A stretch of DNA of 64,000 nt from positions 62,001 to 126,000 of the forward strand of contig JAJCXM010000035.1 in assembly GCA_029263455.1 (NCBI GenBank), written 5' to 3'. Position numbers and translations under genes: made by a program. This DNA is from Holophagae bacterium. Its GTDB lineage: Bacteria > Acidobacteriota > Holophagae > Acanthopleuribacterales > Acanthopleuribacteraceae. How positions within the stretch are numbered: position 1 is the first letter of the stretch; each line of letters begins with the position of its first letter. Below the pieces are notes generated by a model. It had not been told where the DNA came from, ran no database searches, and saw nothing but the letters and a program-made list of their open reading frames with translations. Shown here in pieces: positions 25,438-35,052 of this stretch.

Positions 25438-27420
25438 ATGTACACCATTTATCACAGCAGCGGCTTTCCGGCGCGAGACTTACTTGACGAATTGAAGCGT
25501 CGCGGTATGGTCGTTCGCGAAGTGGACGAGCACTTCATTCCTGATCAACTTATTCCAGGCATCGTTCTAGCGGACAACATTCTGATTAAACGTTATGAGG
25601 ATATGGATGGCCTAAGGCGTTATTTCGGAACACTTTCCTATGTCATCACCAATGAAGACGCAAATGCTGACCTTTCGGTCCCTTCAAGCTGGCCTACACG
25701 ACTGACGCTCAAAGCCATAGAAGCGGGACTTCGGCATACAGGCCTATTGGTTAGGCAAAGAATGATGGAGCAAACTTTAGACGTCGAACGTAATCAGCTC
25801 TTGCAATTAACTAATATCGGCATTGCCCTGTCGGCAGAAACCAATTTGGATATTCTCCTCGAGAAGATTCTGACTGAATGTAGAAAACTAGCCTCTTGCG
25901 ACGCGGCATCGCTTTTCCTCATGGAACGTCATGATGATGATCAAGCCAATCTTATTTTCAAAATGACGCAGAATGACACTATCCGATTCCCGTTTGAAGA
26001 GAAGCGTTTTCCCTTGGATCGCAATTCACTGGCCGGTTTCGTGGCACTCACCGGCGAAGAGCTAAACATCGAAGACGTCCATCGAGCTCCAGCGGACGCA
26101 ACATGGAAATTCAATTCATCATTTGATCTGGAAATGGGGTACCACACAAGATCGATGTTGATTATTCCAATGCGTAATCACCAACAGGAAGTGATTGGCG
26201 TCCTGCAGTTCATTAATCGAAAACGCGACGCCAATGTCAAACTGACCAACATCGAAATCACCAAGCGAGAAACCATATCATTTGACGCGGAAATTTCCAC
26301 CTTACTACGAGCCTTGGCCAGCCAGGCGGCTGTAGCCATAGACAACAGTATCCTCATCGCCAGTATCCAAAATCTATTTGAAGGCTTTGTAAGTGCTGCC
26401 GTCACGGCCATCGAACAACGGGACCCCACCACAAGTGGTCATTCGTTTCGTGTCGCTGAGTTAACCATCCAATTAGCAGCCGCGCTGACTCGATCCGACC
26501 ACTATCGTTTTCGGCAGACTTCATTTAGCGATGATGATCTTAAGGAGCTCCGATACGCCTCGTTACTACACGATTTCGGCAAGGTAGGCGTTCGTGAACA
26601 TGTCCTGGTAAAAGCCAACAAACTACCTGCCGACGGTCTTGAACGCATGTGGTTTCGTTTTGAAGTTCTCAAAGAGCAGCTGCAACGCCGGGCTGCCGAA
26701 GACAAGTTAGACTTACTGTTATCTAAGGGCCAAGAGGCCTATCAAAAGCAGTTACTTCCTATAGATCGAAACCTGGCTGAGGAGCTTGCACATCTTGACA
26801 AGTTATTTGCCGAAGTTGTCCTCTCCAACAAGCCGTCAATTTTGCCAGACGAACGGTTTACAAATCTTGAAGCCATCCGCGCTTATCCGTCCTTTCAAGT
26901 GGCTGATCGACAGCTTCAGTTACTGACGGATCAAGAGTTCTTAGCACTTTCGGTTCGCAAGGGATCATTGACGCCGGAAGAACGTAAGGAAATCGAATCT
27001 CACGTCGTGCATACATACGATTTCCTAATGCATATTCCGTGGACTAAGCAGCTGAAGAACATCCCCTCCTTGGCCGTATCGCACCACGAGAAACTGGACG
27101 GATCAGGCTACCCTCACGGTCTCGCCGAAACAGACATTCCTTTAGGATCAAAAATCATGACGGTTTCCGATATATATGACGCGTTAACGGCGTCTGATCG
27201 ACCGTACAAAGCCGCAATGCCGGCAGAACGTGCCATTTCTATCTTAGAAGATGAAGTCAAAAGAGGCCTTCTAGATTCAGACTTAGTGGCCATATTTGTT
27301 GAGGCAAAAGTTTTTGGTTGGGTTGATCCTAATTTTGGGCGTAGTGCAAAAAAAATAGAGCGGCCAGTTCAGCCTCAACGCGATGTCTGTGATTATGATT
27401 TTGAAGGTCGTTTCGGTTAG
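25438..27420 (+). CDS. GAF-HD-GYP protein, probable cyclic-di-GMP phosphodiesterase
   Basis: Residues ~1-105 look like a receiver-type fold that lacks a clear phospho-acceptor set. A GAF domain covers ~120-305 (CDAASLFLMER, SMLIIPMRNHQQEVIGVLQF). The HD-GYP domain opens with IEQRDPTTSGHSFRVAEL and SLLHDFGKVGVRE, and closes with VSHHEKLDGSGYPHGL and VSDIYDALTASDRPYK, all metal and substrate residues kept. Between the HD and HHE motifs about 120 extra residues are inserted. ATG 25438 is preferred to an upstream TTG; neither has a good ribosome-binding site. It lies 41 bases after the hybrid kinase on the same strand, so it may serve as its output. Confidence 0.83.
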   Translation: MYTIYHSSGFPARDLLDELKRRGMVVREVDEHFIPDQLIPGIVLADNILIKRYEDMDGLRRYFGTLSYVITNEDANADLSVPSSWPTRLTLKAIEAGLRHTGLLVRQRMMEQTLDVERNQLLQLTNIGIALSAETNLDILLEKILTECRKLASCDAASLFLMERHDDDQANLIFKMTQNDTIRFPFEEKRFPLDRNSLAGFVALTGEELNIEDVHRAPADATWKFNSSFDLEMGYHTRSMLIIPMRNHQQEVIGVLQFINRKRDANVKLTNIEITKRETISFDAEISTLLRALASQAAVAIDNSILIASIQNLFEGFVSAAVTAIEQRDPTTSGHSFRVAELTIQLAAALTRSDHYRFRQTSFSDDDLKELRYASLLHDFGKVGVREHVLVKANKLPADGLERMWFRFEVLKEQLQRRAAEDKLDLLLSKGQEAYQKQLLPIDRNLAEELAHLDKLFAEVVLSNKPSILPDERFTNLEAIRAYPSFQVADRQLQLLTDQEFLALSVRKGSLTPEERKEIESHVVHTYDFLMHIPWTKQLKNIPSLAVSHHEKLDGSGYPHGLAETDIPLGSKIMTVSDIYDALTASDRPYKAAMPAERAISILEDEVKRGLLDSDLVAIFVEAKVFGWVDPNFGRSAKKIERPVQPQRDVCDYDFEGRFG

Positions 27421-27491
27421 GACCAGGATCCTCAAATAGTTGGACAAAAACGGAAGAGCAAAATGCCCATTGACGAACAAGGAGCCCTCCA

Positions 27492-28817
27492 ATGTTGATC
27501 CCTACCCTATTGACCCTAATCGGCTTTTCGCAATCAGCCTGGCCCAGTTTTCGCGGCCTAGATGCTAGCGGCGTTGCGGCAGGACAGAAGGTTCCGGTCA
27601 GTTGGAATGTCGAGTCTGGCGAATCGATCGCTTGGAAAAGTGCTATTCCGGGTCTAGCTCATTCGAGCCCAATCGTGTGGGGAGGTAAGGTCTACGTAAC
27701 CACCGCGGTCAGTAGTCAAGGTCGAGCCTATTTGAAACACGGTCTCTACGGAAGCGGCGACGCAGCTGACGACCACTCGATCCAAAAATGGCGCTTACTT
27801 TGTCTTTCCCTAGCGGATGGTACCGTCCTTTGGGATACGCTTGTCACCGAAGGCGAGCCCATTGACAAACGACACATTAAAGCCACCTACGCCAACAGTA
27901 CACCTTCAACAGATGGCGAACATGTGGTTGCACTTTTCGGATCAGAAGGCCTTTATTGTGTGTCTGCAAGCGGCAAGGTCCTATGGAAAAAAGATCTGGG
28001 CCGCATGAATATGGGTGCCTATGACGCGCCAACCTACGAGTGGGGGCCCGCATCTTCACCGATCATTTACGATGACATGGTCATTGTTCAAGTCGATACA
28101 CAAGAAAAGGATTTCTTAATAGCCTGCCACCTCCGCACGGGCGAAACCAAATGGAAGACAGCCCGAGATGAATTGCCCTCCTGGGGTACACCGACTGTTG
28201 TTACCAACGGAAAGTCAGCTCAAATCGTGACCAATGGCTCGAACCACATTCTGGGTTATGACTTAACAGGCAACGAGTTGTGGCGCTTGGGCGGTAGCTC
28301 GCAAATCACGGCTCCTACACCAGTTTTCAATGAGGAGCTCATCATTGTTGCCAGCGGACGACGACCGGAAAAACCCATTTTTGCGATTCGTCCGGGAGCA
28401 AAAGGCGATTTAACGCTACCTGAAGACAGCGATACAAGTGAATACATTGCTTGGCGTGTCAAGGGTCGCGGCCCGTATATGCCCACGCCGCTCATTTACG
28501 GGCAATTACTATTTACGCTGCAAAACCAAGGCATTCTTGACTGTTATGACCTAACAACAGGTAAAGAAATATACCGGGAAAGGATCAGTCACGGCGGAGG
28601 TGGATTTAGCGCATCTCCCGTTGCTTGCAATGAAAAACTGTATTTGTCTGGAGAAGATGGCGATGTATTTGTGATCCAAGTGGGAAAAGAATTCCAACAA
28701 TTAAACATGAATCAAATGAATGAGGTTGTGATGGCCACGCCAGCAATTGCAGATAACACGCTGCTCATACGTGGTCGGGACCATCTTTATGCCATCCGAA
28801 CGCCTGGTTCTGATTGA
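27492..28817 (+). CDS. Exported PQQ-like beta-propeller protein (BamB/alcohol-dehydrogenase-like repeats)
   Basis: A short signal peptide (~1-15, MLIPTLLTLIGFSQSAW) is followed by PQQ-type repeats: WPSFRGLDASGV, SSPIVWGGKVYVTTAV, GKVLWKKDLG, LRTGETKWKTARDE, YDLTTGKEIYRERI. The opening W-P-x-F-R-G with a later A-W-K is typical of the PQQ-binding-like propellers common in Acidobacteriota and Planctomycetota. Cofactor-binding residues of true quinoproteins are not evident, so an enzymatic role is unproven and a scaffold or sensing role is possible. AAGGAG precedes the ATG. It faces the lone receiver gene, with about 40 bases between the stops and no clear terminator. Confidence 0.75.
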   Translation: MLIPTLLTLIGFSQSAWPSFRGLDASGVAAGQKVPVSWNVESGESIAWKSAIPGLAHSSPIVWGGKVYVTTAVSSQGRAYLKHGLYGSGDAADDHSIQKWRLLCLSLADGTVLWDTLVTEGEPIDKRHIKATYANSTPSTDGEHVVALFGSEGLYCVSASGKVLWKKDLGRMNMGAYDAPTYEWGPASSPIIYDDMVIVQVDTQEKDFLIACHLRTGETKWKTARDELPSWGTPTVVTNGKSAQIVTNGSNHILGYDLTGNELWRLGGSSQITAPTPVFNEELIIVASGRRPEKPIFAIRPGAKGDLTLPEDSDTSEYIAWRVKGRGPYMPTPLIYGQLLFTLQNQGILDCYDLTTGKEIYRERISHGGGGFSASPVACNEKLYLSGEDGDVFVIQVGKEFQQLNMNQMNEVVMATPAIADNTLLIRGRDHLYAIRTPGSD

Positions 28818-28856
28818 AAAGTCATCCGAGCAGAAAAGTTAACGTCAATAAGAAAC

Positions 28857-29228
28857 TTAAGGTCGGGTTAGCTGTCGAACCACCTGAACCAAATCTTCAC
28901 CACGAACAGGCTTCTCCAATATTTTCGCAACACCGGCGGCTTCGGCTTCCATTTCAAATTCGCGTTGGTAATAGCCGGTCATGAGGATCACATGTGGAGG
29001 ATGCTCGAAGTCTCTCAATTGGCGGGCAAGATCAAAGCCATTCACGGCACCCATCTTCACATCACTTATGACGACTTGAGGTTGATAGCTTCGAATAAAA
29101 ACCATGGCTTCATTTGGGTCAGAAAATGACTTGACCTCAAATCCAGAAAAAGTGAGGAATTGGCTCACGATCACGAGGATTTGTTCATCATCATCAATCA
29201 ATACTAAGGTCGTCCGCTCACCAATCAC
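28857..29228 (-). CDS. Stand-alone response-regulator receiver domain
   Basis: The 123-residue protein is a single CheY-like receiver. The acidic pocket IDDDE is at ~11-15, the phospho-acceptor Asp56 is in VVISDVKMG, the Thr is in VILMTG, and the Lys is in ILEKPV. No output domain follows. The start is GTG 29228 with GGTGGA upstream. The propeller kinase at 9142 has no receiver of its own and the hybrid kinase at 20729 carries two kinase cores, so this protein is a plausible phosphorelay partner for either. That link is inference from proximity. Confidence 0.88.
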   Translation of the reverse strand: MIGERTTLVLIDDDEQILVIVSQFLTFSGFEVKSFSDPNEAMVFIRSYQPQVVISDVKMGAVNGFDLARQLRDFEHPPHVILMTGYYQREFEMEAEAAGVAKILEKPVRGEDLVQVVRQLTRP

Positions 29229-29271
29229 GATTCATTCCACCCTAACGTTAATTAGCGTACGCAGGATCCTA

Positions 29272-30747
29272 TCACGGTTGGACACCAGGAGAATACTCAT
29301 GCTGAATGCACTCAGAGCATAACTCCTGACGGGTAGCCGGAACCGAGTCTTGCGTACTTAGGTGTTGACGGAAAAAGGTGGTCACAGCTCGATTAACAAT
29401 CTCATTCATACGCGTCCCTCCATGTGGACCCAAAGCGTCAAGCCAGCGATAAATTGCCCCAAAAAAGACAAAATCACTGAAATCAAAATGGTGACTTTCT
29501 TTAACAATAAGCCACGTGGCTGGCGCTGTCACACGCGTCAGCACGAAGTCATTGCGCCAGGTTACCGCCATGTCACTGGAGAAGAGTAAATAAGGCACCG
29601 GAACGGCCTGCCCTTTCAAAGCGCTCCCATAGTGAAAACCGTCCAGATTGACAACCGCTCGAATACGCGGATCCTCGATACTGGCCTCAACAGAGCAAGC
29701 TCCACCAAATGACATGCCAGCAGCTCCAAGGCGCTGCAGATCGATCAAAGCGTTCAATTCATGTTGACGATCGCCTTGCTGAATCAGCTCAAGTTCATCG
29801 ATAAGCTGCCGGATATCGCTTGCCCAGAGTGAGGCCCGCTCCATCACAGTTGGAATATAGGTCACTAGCCGCTTAAACGAATATTGATCAATTTCCTCTG
29901 TTTGAATGATCTGTTTGTGGTGTTTCTTGAATTCTTGTATTTCTGAATTGAACCGATCGACTAATTCCTGATCAAGTGAAACGAATCGTCCGTCGGGGAA
30001 AAGTACCGCCAAACATTCGGTCGTATGAGCAATAGAGCAAACCAGATAACCTTGCGAAGCCAATTCCTCCATCAGCGGTAAATTCTGATTAACATATCCG
30101 GGTGCGTACCCGTGCGAAAAAATTACTACAGGTAACGGACCTAGCTGATCGTTCACTGGCGCGCCTAAATAGCTATTGCTTTTAACCAAATCGAGATGAC
30201 TAAAAGCATAAGATGGCATCCCAAATGTCCGTGACATGATACGACCGAACCGATTGTCATCAGGCCAATACGACTCATATTGCTGGCCGGTAACAGCCTT
30301 TGTCGGATACCAAATCTTAACCATTAATTCACGGTTAGTCGCATACGCTCCTGATTCAACATGTCGCGCTTGCAAGTGCATCCACCTTGTTCCTACTTGG
30401 TAAGGTCCCGACGGCTTCGGAAAGTGAAAAACGGGAATAACCATAGGCAGGGCCAAGGAAATGGACCAAGCAAATCCCAAAAGCACAGCCCGTAATACTC
30501 GTCTCTTTTTTACAGTGATACGCCGGCCTCGTTTCAAAGCCAGCGCAAAGAGACCCATGCAAAGGATACTCAACAAGACCCAAGCGGGTGTTAGTTGCCA
30601 ACGATAGCCCTCAAAGACAACTTGAGCCAAAGCAGCCACCCAACCTGCCAGGATTAGAGGAGCCGCAAATGAACGCGGGCGTTCGGTTGACATCAAAAGG
30701 CACTGAATTGCCAGCACAACAAAAAAAAGGACCTCAAACGACCTCAT
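29272..30747 (-). CDS. Membrane-anchored PAF-acetylhydrolase-like alpha/beta hydrolase
   Basis: The N-terminal ~120 residues contain four hydrophobic helices (including SFEVLFFVVLAIQCLL and VLLGFAWSISLALPMVIPV). A serine hydrolase of the platelet-activating-factor acetylhydrolase type follows: LPVVIFSHGYAPGY for the oxyanion region, AAGMSFGGACS for the nucleophile elbow, VVNLDGF for the Asp strand, and KESHHFDFSDF for the His. Homologues cut short acyl esters from phospholipids or other lipids. The catalytic domain should face either the periplasm or cytoplasm near the membrane. ATG 30747 is chosen over TTG 30765; neither has a clear ribosome-binding site. It is the last gene of a leftward run after the SDR gene. 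Confidence 0.75.
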   Translation of the reverse strand: MRSFEVLFFVVLAIQCLLMSTERPRSFAAPLILAGWVAALAQVVFEGYRWQLTPAWVLLSILCMGLFALALKRGRRITVKKRRVLRAVLLGFAWSISLALPMVIPVFHFPKPSGPYQVGTRWMHLQARHVESGAYATNRELMVKIWYPTKAVTGQQYESYWPDDNRFGRIMSRTFGMPSYAFSHLDLVKSNSYLGAPVNDQLGPLPVVIFSHGYAPGYVNQNLPLMEELASQGYLVCSIAHTTECLAVLFPDGRFVSLDQELVDRFNSEIQEFKKHHKQIIQTEEIDQYSFKRLVTYIPTVMERASLWASDIRQLIDELELIQQGDRQHELNALIDLQRLGAAGMSFGGACSVEASIEDPRIRAVVNLDGFHYGSALKGQAVPVPYLLFSSDMAVTWRNDFVLTRVTAPATWLIVKESHHFDFSDFVFFGAIYRWLDALGPHGGTRMNEIVNRAVTTFFRQHLSTQDSVPATRQELCSECIQHEYSPGVQP

Positions 30748-30802
30748 CTCGGCACGAGAACCCAAGTTCGCCCGTCAACCGTAACAAGGCTGCTCAGTCG
30801 CG

Positions 30803-31573
30803 TCATTGGTGACGTCGTCCCGTTTTGCGACCAAGCCAACGGATCAGCCATGGGAAAGAGAATGAAAGACGAATGACCCATGGGTAAATCACTTCTCGTT
30901 TAGGTCGATTGACAAGCTTTAAGATAAGAAGAGCACATTTCTCTGGCGTCAGTGTTGGCGCAAACCGATTGGCTGCGGGAATCACTTCCTCGGAACCTGG
31001 ATTGTGCAGAAAGTAAGCGCTGGACACTTTGCCAAAAACAATGTGAGACGCGTGTACGCCCGTCCCTGCCAAATCTTGATTGAGGGCCTCATTCAGACCT
31101 CGAAGCGCGAACCGGGCAGCAACATATCCCGTTGCTCCGGGCCAGGGAGCAATTGAGGCCGGTGATCCGACAAAAATATGGTGGCCTGACCTTCGAGCCA
31201 AGCACGCAGCCATGAATACTTGGGTCAGGTTGAATGCCGAGTAGTAGGGGGCGGCCATAAGTTGACCAGCCGCTCCAAGTTCAGCTTCCTCAATAAATTG
31301 CCATGTACCAGCGCCCGCCGCGTGAACAAATACCTCTGGCAATCCGTAGCGGCTCAAAACACGCTTCGCCATTTCTTTGATAGCCATATGATCGGCCCCA
31401 TCAAGCGCTTCATAGCTCGCTTGAAAGCCCAGATCAACCAATTCCGCCACGATTTTGTTCAATTTGCTTTCCGAACGCGCTAATAGGATGACGTGATAAC
31501 CATGTTTCACGAACAAACGTGCACATGCTTCCCCTATACCACTGGAAGCGCCTGAGACGACTGCCAGCTTCAC
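30803..31573 (-). CDS. Short-chain dehydrogenase/reductase with Arg in place of the catalytic Lys
   Basis: The N-terminal AVVSGASSGIGEACARLF is the T-G-x3-G-x-G nucleotide loop, and VFVHAAGAG is the N-A-G-type strand. HHIFVGSPASIA supplies the catalytic Ser, and TGYVAARFAL holds the Tyr. The residue four after the Tyr, normally Lys, is Arg (codon CGG), which departs from the Y-x-x-x-K rule. A hydrophobic C-terminal stretch (VIRLSFSFPWLIRWLGRK) may attach it to the membrane. The start is GTG 31573, five bases after the transglycosylase stop. The substrate is unknown, perhaps a lipid given the tail and the adjacent PAF-hydrolase-like gene. Confidence 0.8.
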   Translation of the reverse strand: MKLAVVSGASSGIGEACARLFVKHGYHVILLARSESKLNKIVAELVDLGFQASYEALDGADHMAIKEMAKRVLSRYGLPEVFVHAAGAGTWQFIEEAELGAAGQLMAAPYYSAFNLTQVFMAACLARRSGHHIFVGSPASIAPWPGATGYVAARFALRGLNEALNQDLAGTGVHASHIVFGKVSSAYFLHNPGSEEVIPAANRFAPTLTPEKCALLILKLVNRPKREVIYPWVIRLSFSFPWLIRWLGRKTGRRHQ

Positions 31574-31578
31574 ATCAA

Positions 31579-32265
31579 CTATTTAGATTGAAGTCGGGCT
31601 ACTGGCTTAACCGGTCTCTTGCCGGGGCGGCTACATAAAACGGAGCGGTAAGGAATAGAGTCGTCATAGGAGGTTAACTTATCATCAAAGTAACGGCGCA
31701 CTTTAACCACATAACGACGGGTCTCTTTGTATGGCGGGATACCACCATGTCTGTCTACCGCATGCTCGCCCGCGTTGTATCCAGCCAAAGCTAGGTCAAC
31801 ATTACCTTCAAAATAAGCGAGCAAGAAACGCAAATACTTAACGCCACCTTTAATATTTTGGCGAGGATCCCAAGGATCCGAGACCCCAAATCGAGACGCT
31901 GTATCCGGAATGAGCTGCATTAATCCTATTGCGCCCTTATTGGAAAGTGCGCGGTAGTTACGGCTCGATTCAATTTGAATAACGGCCTTTACGAGTTCGG
32001 GATCAACACCATAGGATTTCGCAATCGGGTAAACAAATCCATCAAGCTGTTCCATCGACAACTGATATTTAGAGTGTGGGCGCTTGTATGTGTTGGCTTG
32101 CCGTTCCTTAACGACGGGTGGCACATACTTGTCCAACAATTTGTAGCCCGGTTTGGAAATCCGTTTATCGGTAATGATTAACTGACCATTAGGCGAACGA
32201 TATGAGAATAGTTGCGACCAAGCCGAAACCGAAAAACAAAACAAAATGGCGATCGCTCTAAACAC
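31579..32265 (-). CDS. Soluble lytic murein transglycosylase (SLT domain, exported)
   Basis: A signal peptide (~1-17) is followed by a short DUF4124-like segment (LFSYRSPNGQLIITDK) and an SLT goose-lysozyme-like domain. VDPELVKAVIQIESSRN gives the catalytic Glu, KGAIGLMQLIPDTASRFGV is the G-x-M-Q-x-x-P signature, and LALAGYNAGEHAV is the A-Y-N-A-G motif. Such enzymes cut the MurNAc-GlcNAc bond of peptidoglycan to 1,6-anhydroMurNAc products, the substrate class recycled by anmK and nagZ elsewhere in this window. The start is GTG 32265 behind GGGAG. It is transcribed with the downstream SDR gene, five bases away. Confidence 0.9.
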   Translation of the reverse strand: MFRAIAILFCFSVSAWSQLFSYRSPNGQLIITDKRISKPGYKLLDKYVPPVVKERQANTYKRPHSKYQLSMEQLDGFVYPIAKSYGVDPELVKAVIQIESSRNYRALSNKGAIGLMQLIPDTASRFGVSDPWDPRQNIKGGVKYLRFLLAYFEGNVDLALAGYNAGEHAVDRHGGIPPYKETRRYVVKVRRYFDDKLTSYDDSIPYRSVLCSRPGKRPVKPVARLQSK

Positions 32266-32361
32266 TCGCTACTCCCAACAAACCAGACACATACCCGTAT
32301 TATCCGGGTAAATGTGCGTCCAGGTCAAGTTTTAGGCAACTCGTCAAATAATTGTGCCCGA

Positions 32362-34998
32362 CTATATTTTGCCTTGAACTTGCTCAAGTCCGACTTGAAG
32401 CGCCGCATCAAGTTGATCGACTTGCTTACCTCCTGCCATCGCCATGTCCGGACGGCCGCCGCCTTTTCCGCCCACAACCTGCGCCATTTCACGAACAATG
32501 TGGCCAGCATGAATACGGTCATTTTCAAGTTTTACTTTGACGATGAGTTGGGCGCTATCGCCCATATCAGACCCCAACAACACAACACCCGACTTAATAC
32601 GGTCCATCATTTCGTCCGCAAGCTGGCGGAGCCCGCCCCCACTAACGCCAGAGACACGTTTCACCATGACTTTGAAATCACTGACAGGAACAATGTCTTC
32701 GCTACCCGAACCGCCTTTGGCTAAAGACATCTTCAGCTCGTCAACTTCTCTCTCTAACGCTTTGCGGTCCAACTGCCATTTCTGAAGTGTTTCCAACACA
32801 TTTTCACGTTTAATGGCGTATAGATCAGAAAGTGACTTTAGAATCGCCTCCGACTCCTGAAAACGGGCGATGGCAACTTCGCCCGTCACAGCCACTAATC
32901 TACGAATTCCGGACGCCAACGCACGTTCGCTAACGATCTTAAAGACACCAATCTCACCAGTTGCTCCGACATGGGTCCCACCGCATAATTCCTTGGAATA
33001 GTTCCCAATGCTTACCACACGGACCTGGTCGCCATATTTCTCGCCAAACAATGCCATGGCGCCGTCACTTCGTGCTGCCTCGATCGGCATCACCTTCACT
33101 TGCAAGCTCGTGTTAGCCAATATACGGGCATTAACAGCATCTTCGATACGCGTAATTTGCTCAACACCGATAGGTGCAAAATGTGAGAAGTCAAAACGTG
33201 TCTTTTCTGCATCAACCAAGGAACCTGCCTGCCGAACATGCAAACCTAACTCATCTCGCAAAGCTTGATGCAGGAGGTGCGTGGCAGTGTGGTTCTTCAT
33301 AACGGCGCTGCGGTTGACCATGTCGACATGTGTTTCGAGCTGCATGTCTAGACTTAGTGTTCCACTTACTAGCTTTCCATGATGAACAACTAAACGATCT
33401 AGGGCTTTGCTTGTGTGGGTGACCTGAAAAACGACGTCGCCACACTTCAATTGACCTTGATCACCGATCTGGCCGCCTGACTCCGAATAAAAAGGAGTCG
33501 CATCCAACACAACTTCCGCTTCCTGACCTGCCGTCAGCTGAGCTACCTCGTGTTGTTGATTCAAAATCAAGCGCACTTGGCCGTGTTCAATGGATTCGGA
33601 GTAACAATCTTGACGGGTCGTTAGTTTGGCTGCTAGACGTTCAATCGATGGGTTGACCTGACTAGAGTTAAAGTCGCCTTCTTGCCCAGAGGCTTTGGCG
33701 TCAGCTTCCATCAGTTGTTTATAACCTTCGTGGTCCATTCCGAGACCCCAATCCCGTGCGACATCCTCCATCAAGTCAACAGGGAATCCATGGGTTCCAT
33801 AAAGGAAAAAGATAACTTGGCCAGGTACGCTATCCGCACCGTCGTCCTTCAACTGTTGTAGGTACTTTTCTAGTACGGGCATACCGCGGCTCAAAGTCGA
33901 ATCAAATTGTTTTTCTTCTACTTCCACTAGCGTGATGATTTGAGGTTCTTCAGCCACGAGCTGGGGGTAGGCCTCCCCCATCTTAGCGACCAATATTGGG
34001 ATTAATTTGTACAAAAAGGGCTGTTCTTGCCCAAGCTGTTTCCCAAACCTCATGGCGCGTCGCATGATTCGCCGCAATACGTATCCTCGACCTTCGTTTG
34101 ATGGGACGACACCGTCGGCGATCAAAAAACTCATCGCTCGTAAATGGTCGGCCAATACGTGCAGGGCAACGATTGTCTGCCGTTGGTAGGGTGTTCGCAA
34201 GCCCAAATACTCAGCGACAGGCTGAATAATTTCCTTGAAAAGATCGGTCTCATAATTCGTCAAGACGCCTTGAACCGCGGCACACACGCGCTCTAAACCC
34301 ATACCCGTATCGACGCTGGGTTTTGGAAGTGGGACCATGCTGCCATCGGCACGTCGGTCAAATTGCATGAAGACAAGATTCCAGATTTCCATGAATCGGT
34401 CTGATCCACTGGCAATGCCCTGCTTGGCGTCGTCTGGGCCGTCAGCGTCTGGACCAAAATCAAAAAAGATTTCGGAGCAGGGACCGCAAGGTCCAGTGTC
34501 GCCCATACTCCAAAAATTGTCCTGCTCTCCGAAGCGATAAATTCGGTCCAGCGGTACCCCGATCTCTTCGTGCCAGATGGTAGCTGCTTCATCATCATCA
34601 TCAAAAACGGTGACGTAAAGTCGGTCAGCCGGAATCTCAAGTTCTTTGGTCAAGAATTGCCAAGCTAGCTCAATGGCTTTCGATTTGAAGTAGTCACCAA
34701 AAGAGAAGTTGCCTAACATTTCGAAGAAGGTGTGATGGCGGGCTGTGAAACCTACATTGTCCAAGTCATTATGTTTTCCGCCGGCCCGCACACATTTTTG
34801 TGAACTGCAGGCGGCGGTGTAACTGCGTTGTTCGCGTCCCAAAAAGACATCTTTGAACTGGTTCATACCCGCGTTCGCAAACAATAACGTCGGATCATCG
34901 GCAGGAATGAGCCCCGAAGAAGCTACTCTTTGATGCCCATGCTCTTCAAAAAACTTTAGGAAGGCCTCACGAAGGGCCTCTGACCGTAGCGCACGCAT
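32362..34998 (-). CDS. alaS: Alanine--tRNA ligase
   Basis: Alanyl-tRNA synthetase charges tRNA-Ala. The class II catalytic domain starts LRSEALREAFLKFFEEHGH and continues with SGLIPADDPTLLFANAGMNQFKD (split across the signature) and ARHHTFFEMLGNFSFGDYF. The editing domain has the zinc ligands NHTATHLLHQAL and LCGGTHVGATGEIG. A C-Ala/DHHA1 domain ends GGKGGGRPDMAMAGG. The length of 878 residues is full. GCGAGGTGATGGA precedes the ATG. It is 54 bases downstream of the FHA-DUF4388 gene in the same direction. No alternative call. Confidence 0.97.
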   Translation of the reverse strand: MRALRSEALREAFLKFFEEHGHQRVASSGLIPADDPTLLFANAGMNQFKDVFLGREQRSYTAACSSQKCVRAGGKHNDLDNVGFTARHHTFFEMLGNFSFGDYFKSKAIELAWQFLTKELEIPADRLYVTVFDDDDEAATIWHEEIGVPLDRIYRFGEQDNFWSMGDTGPCGPCSEIFFDFGPDADGPDDAKQGIASGSDRFMEIWNLVFMQFDRRADGSMVPLPKPSVDTGMGLERVCAAVQGVLTNYETDLFKEIIQPVAEYLGLRTPYQRQTIVALHVLADHLRAMSFLIADGVVPSNEGRGYVLRRIMRRAMRFGKQLGQEQPFLYKLIPILVAKMGEAYPQLVAEEPQIITLVEVEEKQFDSTLSRGMPVLEKYLQQLKDDGADSVPGQVIFFLYGTHGFPVDLMEDVARDWGLGMDHEGYKQLMEADAKASGQEGDFNSSQVNPSIERLAAKLTTRQDCYSESIEHGQVRLILNQQHEVAQLTAGQEAEVVLDATPFYSESGGQIGDQGQLKCGDVVFQVTHTSKALDRLVVHHGKLVSGTLSLDMQLETHVDMVNRSAVMKNHTATHLLHQALRDELGLHVRQAGSLVDAEKTRFDFSHFAPIGVEQITRIEDAVNARILANTSLQVKVMPIEAARSDGAMALFGEKYGDQVRVVSIGNYSKELCGGTHVGATGEIGVFKIVSERALASGIRRLVAVTGEVAIARFQESEAILKSLSDLYAIKRENVLETLQKWQLDRKALEREVDELKMSLAKGGSGSEDIVPVSDFKVMVKRVSGVSGGGLRQLADEMMDRIKSGVVLLGSDMGDSAQLIVKVKLENDRIHAGHIVREMAQVVGGKGGGRPDMAMAGGKQVDQLDAALQVGLEQVQGKI

Positions 34999-35052
34999 TC
35001 CATCACCTCGCGATTTGGTCGCTAAACGGCGCAGTCTATCACAAAAATGCGT

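Noticed and set aside
32212-32724. Long rightward reading frame antisense to alaS and the transglycosylase region
   Set aside because: It lies over the alaS 3' end on the other strand, has no ribosome-binding site and reads as low-complexity shadow sequence.
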